Shown piece by piece: positions 58,901-64,000 of a DNA stretch of 64,000 nucleotides. Origin of the DNA: Dermatemys mawii (taxonomy: Eukaryota; Chordata; Testudines; Dermatemydidae); the NCBI GenBank assembly GCA_007922305.1, contig ML677358.1, positions 14,901,564-14,965,563 of the forward strand. Reading direction: 5' to 3'. Each line of letters begins with the position of its first letter. Position 1 is the first letter of the stretch. Both the position numbers and the translations under genes were made by a program. The notes beneath the pieces were generated by a model. It saw nothing but the letters and a program-made list of their open reading frames with translations, did not search any database and had not been told where the DNA came from.

Positions 58901-61900
58901 ATTGAAAGTATAAGGAGAGAGCTGATTTCCTCCTCCACATGCAATGGTTTTTTTCCCCTATGCAATGTCACAAAACACTTGCTCTGCCCCTTTTCCAAGG
59001 CTCTGCCGCACTCATTTCATCCCTTCCCTCCCTCCGTTGCTCACTCTTCCCCCACCCTCACTCGCTGATTTTCACCAGGCTGGGGAGGGTCCCTTTTTGA
59101 CCGGATGTTCCGGTTGAAAACCAGACACCTGCCAACCCTTGCGCTAGTCACTGCATATGTGCTGTGGGTTTAGGAAAAAGGCCAGCAGTCCACGAGAAAA
59201 TAAAGAATTTATAATATAAGAGCCCACAAAATCTGTTCATTTAATTCACAATATTCCACGAGCTGCTGCTTAAGAAATAAATCCCCCACCCTGAGGTTGG
59301 GAAGGCTTTTAATTGAAACCCTTAGCTAAAATCTAGCAGCGCTAGGTTTTAATCTAGGCCGAGCAGCTAACTTAAATCAAGCTTCTGAAACTGGGATGGG
59401 CTCCCAGAACTGGAGCAAGGGCCTGAGTTGCGCTAAATTTTCAGGCTGGAGTGAGTTCCCAACTATGCTAAAGGGCTGGAATAGACGTCTAACTAAACTG
59501 AGCTCCCACACTACAGTGACGTATTCAGGGCTGGAATTCATTGTAGTAGGTTTAGCCAATCAGCCCCCTCCTCCATGTGACCCAAAAATGGAATGTCATG
59601 GCCGGCTGCAAACACGGGGATCTCTGTCAGCTCCAAAGGAAATTCCACCATTATGTTACCCCCTGATAATTCTGAAGACTTCATTAGTTCAAGAGCAGAG
59701 CATCTCGAAAGAGCAAACCATCCCCGCAGTTCGGTTCTACTTCACGGTATCTCCCAGTACAGAATTTTATTGCAGATCTTAGTTGTTATCTATTTGGCCC
59801 TTTCACAAACTGTCCCCTTGGACTTTTCCCCTCTCTCCAATGGCTTGCAATGTCAATTTTATTTCACAAGCTTTAATACATCTTTTAAAGATTACCTACA
59901 AAATATACTCAGGCGGTAGCTCCCATCACTGCTAGAGCATGGGTATTACGGATTTTTTTTTTTACACTATCGTACAATAATCTGCCAAATGCATTACAGG
60001 ATTGTATCTCTTTCTAAGCATCTAACAAACAGTGACTAACGTCTGATCTGGGATTGGAAATCTTGGTCTTGCGTTTTCTCTTTCTAGCCACTTTGAGGGC
60101 TGTGAAGTAGCGGTTTGTCGCAGCTTGACTTTTAATTCTTAAGAAGGTCTGAGTCCTAATTGTGACGTCACCTCTGAGGAGATGTGGCCTCCACGTGGTG
60201 TGTGACACTGCACTTCACAATTCAAGGTTGTGAGTGAGCCTGTTGGATCTATTAATAGAACATATGTCTCCTTCTGTCACCAGCCCTAAGTGCAGGCATT
60301 ATGTTTTCATTTGAATTTTCCACATCAGGCACTCTTGAACGTGAACTGTCATAAAAGGCTGGAAATTGATCCTCACATTTTATTAACTATTATTTGCCAT
60401 TTGGAATTCACAGGGCAGCCAGACATTGCTGTTTGAAGTTGGCAAATGGCAATAAAACTCATTAAAAACCCATTTCTGGGGTGTTAGCATATTAGCAATG
60501 ACAGGGAGAGCATTTTTTAAAGAGATCAACCAAGATCAGGTATTCTCTGTGAATAGGCGCTGACTCCTTTGAAACACAGAGCCTGCTCTCCCCAGAAGCG
60601 GGCTGGGTGTGTTAAACAGTTCCTGTTAAATCCTACCTGTCTCTGCCTCTCTCCTTGTCCAGCTCCCTAACACACTTGGTCCCTTTGACTTTAGTGGTAC
60701 TGCTCCCACATGAACCTGTACTCAGTGTGAGAATTGCAGGATCTGGGGCTTATTTATCGGTGGCGCGGGTAGAGACACCTATAATTAGGGTTTCCTGACA
60801 CTTCCCATTATAAGCCCCTGTTTTCAGATGTTTATAACTTTGTCCAGTTTTACCCGCTGGGGCTGAAGTTTTCCATGCTGGGTGTTTGCCTCAGGCTGAT
60901 GTGTTCTGAAAATTTCAGCCCAACCAGTTATTTTGTTTTTGAGAATGAGATTGGTTAAAAAATATATTCTGCCAGGTTAAAAAGATATATTCTTAACTGT
61001 CGTGTTGAGAGGCCCTCGCGATGCTGCATTTGAGAGCAGGGACTTGAAAGTAGGCAGGTGTGTCACTGGGGTGTCAGGGAGGTGCCCTTTACTGTTCCCA
61101 TAAGAAAATGCCCAAATTTGGCCAAGTTATGAGCCTTTGAATAATCTGCTCACACATAGGCCATGAAGGCTTGTTAAAGCTTCACAGCTAAAATCTCCAA
61201 CCCTTCCACCTGCACTGGGCATGTTCCAGCCCTTGCTCACTCCTATTGGCCAACTGAACAGCTCCTGTGCCCTCCTCCCAGAGAGACTGGGCATGCTTCA
61301 GGTTTTCCTCCTCCTGCGTTGCTGGGGACCTTGTCTCTGTGCTGGTGCGCAGGCAGGTAGTGGACAAAGAGGAGACAGTGACTCAAATTTAGAGAGGTGG
61401 GGGAAGGGGACATAAGGGGGTGATATGAGAAGGGGGGGAAACATGGGCAGGAGATAGGGAAGGAGGCAGACAGGAGTGAAATCTAGTGAGAGGAGAGAAG
61501 GAGGGATACAAGCACAAGGGAACAGGGAAGAAGAATCTATTACCACTAGAGAACACTCCCACAGAACCTAGAATGGATCCCATTATTCCTGAGTGCCTGC
61601 ATTCCTTTGCTGTCTAATAAATAGCTAAGCGTGTTTCTCCATCCCCCTCCAGTAGCAGGTCCATAAAGAAGATAACAACTTTCTGCTGCTACCAATTACT
61701 CTGTTAGATCAAGTGGTGGTGGAGGACTATGCTGTGAATCTAAAGAGCCCAAGCCTGCAAATGACTCAGGGTGGGTTCCAGGTAGCAAACATTTTGTTTT
61801 TTCCAGGCTAAGTTTTTTTTAAAAAAAAGATAGGAAATTACATCCAAAAAACTAATTAAAAGAACATTAAGGTTGCAAAGCCAAACACTGACAAGTTAGG

Positions 61901-62560
61901 AAATGTCAGAATTCAGGGCACTTGTGTTACCTTCATTTTGCCCCCTTAGGCATATGCATTATCATGCAGTCTGGAAGGACATGATCAAGTGCTGGATTTT
62001 ACTGCAGGGCCCTGCCTCAGTCAGTGCTGCAGGGAGGCAAGCACCATCTGCAGAGATGCTCGTGGAGAACAGCTGGCCCCCCCTCCCCACCCACATCCGG
62101 GATATGCAGAGGAGTGATGCTGCAACTGGCCCACATCCCTCTGGGACAGTTCCCAGCTCTGTTAACTTACCCCACCCCCCGATTGCAGCATGAAATTACA
62201 GGAGTCTCCTTCCCCTTCAACCTCAAGCCGAGTCCCTTATCGGGGAGGTGCTGGGTTTCCTGCACCCTCCTCCCCTTGTTTCTCTAAGCTTTGGCCTTTG
62301 CTGAATTTGACCTTGCCTGTCCCTGGTGCCTGTCCCGCAGTCCCTTCCTGGCACCAAGGTGGGGAAGGAGAGAGAGCAGCTGCACCAGAACACTACTAAT
62401 GCACGAGGCCTGTTCGCCCAGGCTGTAAGCGAGTGACTTGCCCACAGAATACCCTGGCGTGCTTGGCTGCTGTCACCGAGTGCGGAGGACCCAGGGGTAG
62501 CCAGGAATGAGGGTCTAAAGGGCTCAGCCCCACTTTAGTCTTCTTCAGAAACACACTTGA
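55991..62560. other. Downstream spacer without recognised gene
   Basis: No coding exon was recognised on either strand. FAT2, which lies tail-to-tail with SLC36A1 in human, is not seen. Contents: a MIR relic at 57.5 kb and purine-rich sequence at 61.39-61.54 kb. The stretch at about 60.75-61.2 kb, with wording such as 'gaaaatttcagcccaaccag', looks like an interspersed repeat I cannot name. Confidence 0.55.
57505..57640 (-). mobile_element. MIR-type SINE relic (reverse)
   Basis: The order 'tttacaggtggggaaactga', 'ggcagggagaaattaagtga', 'tttgctcaaggttatgtcag' is that of a reversed MIR. Confidence 0.65.
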
Positions 62561-63886
62561 TGCTCAGTGCCTGTCCCCAGTGCATTCTGGGTTAGGGCGG
62601 TTGGGCGGGGGACAGGTGTTCTTCTGCTCTCTGAGTGCAGGCCTGGGAGGGAGGAGCTGTCCTGTGGAGCACATACTGGGTAGGGCAGGTGATCTCCAGC
62701 CCCTCCCTCTACTGAGAACATGAGCAGGGCTGAGGTCAGAGCAGGCTCCCAGGCTGTTTTCTTCTACCCCTCTGGGGCAAAGGATTTGCATCAAGGCGTC
62801 TGAGTGGACTCAGGGCAGAGTGTCCCCCAACTGCTGGCTGGAGTTGTTGGGGAGAGCACCAGGTGGAGGAGTTTGCCAGCACTATCCTTCAAATTGGAAG
62901 ATCCAGGCAGCAAGTGAACAAGGTAGGAAGTGGGGTTTCTGGGCTAAGGGATGCTTTTGGCCCATGGGGTGGGCTCTTCTGCCCAGCAAGGGGCTTGTGG
63001 ACTATAGAGAGAGTCCCCTGGCTCAGTGCGGGGGCCTGGGTATTCAGGGGTTGAGGAAGGGGATTGAATAGTCTTTTCTCAGGGGTCTTTCTGTGGTCTA
63101 GTGGGTTGAGAAAGCAGCTTCAGGTGGCAGGCAGGGAGCTGTGATGGGGGTTAGCTCAGACTGGATCCCTTTTGCTGTTTGGGGGAATTGCTGCTTTTTT
63201 GGGGGTGGACCAGAAGTGGGTTTATGTGTGTAGGGGGGTGGTGGGCTGGGAATTGCAGCTGGGTTTATTCAGTCGATAAGGAATGGTTTCATGCTGTGGG
63301 TTGTAAATGGCTTTACTGTTGGGAAGGAATCAGCTGGGATTTCGCTTGGTGTGTGTTGGAGGCACAGCTGTTTTGCTGGTCAGTAAGTTAGTCCTTTGCT
63401 CAGAAATGATTTCATGTGTGGGTGTGGGGGTGTTCAGTGATTTTTGTTTGCGGGGAGTTTGTGTGAAGGTGTCTGAAGTGATTTGGTGGGGAAGGTTTCA
63501 AGGTGATGTGTGACAGGTTTGGGGAGGGGTATTTGTAAAGGTGATAGAAATGTCTATTGGGTGTGTGTGTCAGAAATGGTTTTTAATTTGGGGGAGTCAC
63601 AACTGATTCATTGCTGGGTGGGATCCACCATTGATTGAGTGATTTTTGTGTAGTTGGTCAGAAGTTATATTGTTTGGTGGAGTCTGAACTGATTTTGTGC
63701 CTGAGTCTATGGTCGCTCTTCATTCTATCCAGCAGGGGGAGAGGCTCTGAGCACTAATAGCATCCAAACAATAAATGCTGGGTAAAAATAAAATCAATTA
63801 AGTGAGCCTGTTTTGCTTTTCAAGTGCACGTTGTGCGAGGGACCATGTTTGAGCACTTTCCAGCATCGGAGGTCGCTGTCATGACT
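62561..63886 (+). other. G/T-skewed block, possible 5' part of an unknown transcript
   Basis: From about 62.93 to 63.72 kb the + strand is strikingly rich in G and T. Just before it a possible donor reads AACAAG|GTAGGA (GT at 62922). Degenerate repeats of 'cagaaatggtttcatgtgtggg' occur at about 63211, 63279, 63401 and 63571. An AATAAA at 63770-63775 is not linked to any exon. No protein was recognised. Confidence 0.3.
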
Positions 63887-64000
63887 GGGGGCAGAGATAG
63901 CTCAGTGGATTGAGCATTGGCCTGCTAAATCCAGGGTTGTAGGTTCAATCCTTGAGGGGGCTATTGAGGGATATGTAGCAAAAATCTGTTGGATGATTTA
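63887..64000 (+). mobile_element. tRNA-derived SINE (cryptodiran turtle type), cut by window end
   Basis: A tRNA-like head carries an A box (tagctcagtgg at 63898-63908) and a B box (ggttcaatcc at 63942-63951). The body 'ctgctaaatccagggttgt' and 'tccttgagggggctattgag' match the Pol III SINE I know from hidden-necked turtles. It is a retroposon and not a functional tRNA. The 3' tail lies beyond the window. Confidence 0.8.

Noticed and set aside
63770..63775. AATAAA as the end of a gene
   Set aside because: No coding exon precedes it, and single AATAAA hexamers are common in spacer DNA.
56000..64000. FAT2 exons on the minus strand
   Set aside because: FAT2 is the expected tail-to-tail neighbour, but no cadherin, EGF or laminin-G-like exon could be recognised here. 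It may lie beyond the window.

Overview
This is vertebrate nuclear DNA, most likely from a cryptodiran (hidden-necked) turtle. Genes have short GT-AG exons separated by kilobase introns, and the spacers are full of truncated CR1 LINE 3' ends, MIR-type SINE relics, hAT-like and TA-flanked inverted-repeat DNA transposons. A tRNA-derived SINE of the type I associate with cryptodiran turtles sits at the right edge. The species call is inference from repeats; the gene calls rest on translated exons.

Layout. Positions 1-5.9 kb hold CR1 and DNA-transposon fragments and no recognisable gene. A CpG-rich promoter at about 5.9-6.4 kb drives GM2A (+ strand, four coding exons, 6298-15273, 201 aa), which encodes the lysosomal GM2 ganglioside activator. 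Its 3' flank holds a near-perfect 195-bp palindrome. At 19.7-20.4 kb lies a second CpG-rich promoter, interrupted by a 400-base assembly gap. It carries a perfect CLEAR-type box (GTCACGTGAC) and is the likely start of SLC36A1. SLC36A1 (+ strand, ten coding exons, 26207-50879, 473 aa) encodes the proton-coupled amino acid transporter PAT1; H55, N174, C180, N183 and C329 fall at exactly the human residue numbers. Both genes can be joined exon by exon without frame breaks.

From 50.9 to about 56 kb is the probable SLC36A1 3' UTR. From 56 to 64 kb I recognise no protein-coding gene. A strongly G/T-skewed block at 62.9-63.7 kb begins just after a possible splice donor and could mark the 5' part of an unknown transcript.

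Both genes serve the lysosome: GM2A presents GM2 ganglioside to beta-hexosaminidase A, and PAT1 exports small amino acids from the lysosome (and takes them up at the plasma membrane) with protons. Mammals carry SLC36A3 and SLC36A2 between GM2A and SLC36A1; here no other SLC36 exon is visible between them. I found no new biological system. The most useful leads are the CLEAR box, the inverted repeat flanking the gap, the moved GM2A glycosylation site, the nested or TSD-bounded transposons, and the possible unannotated transcript at the right end.
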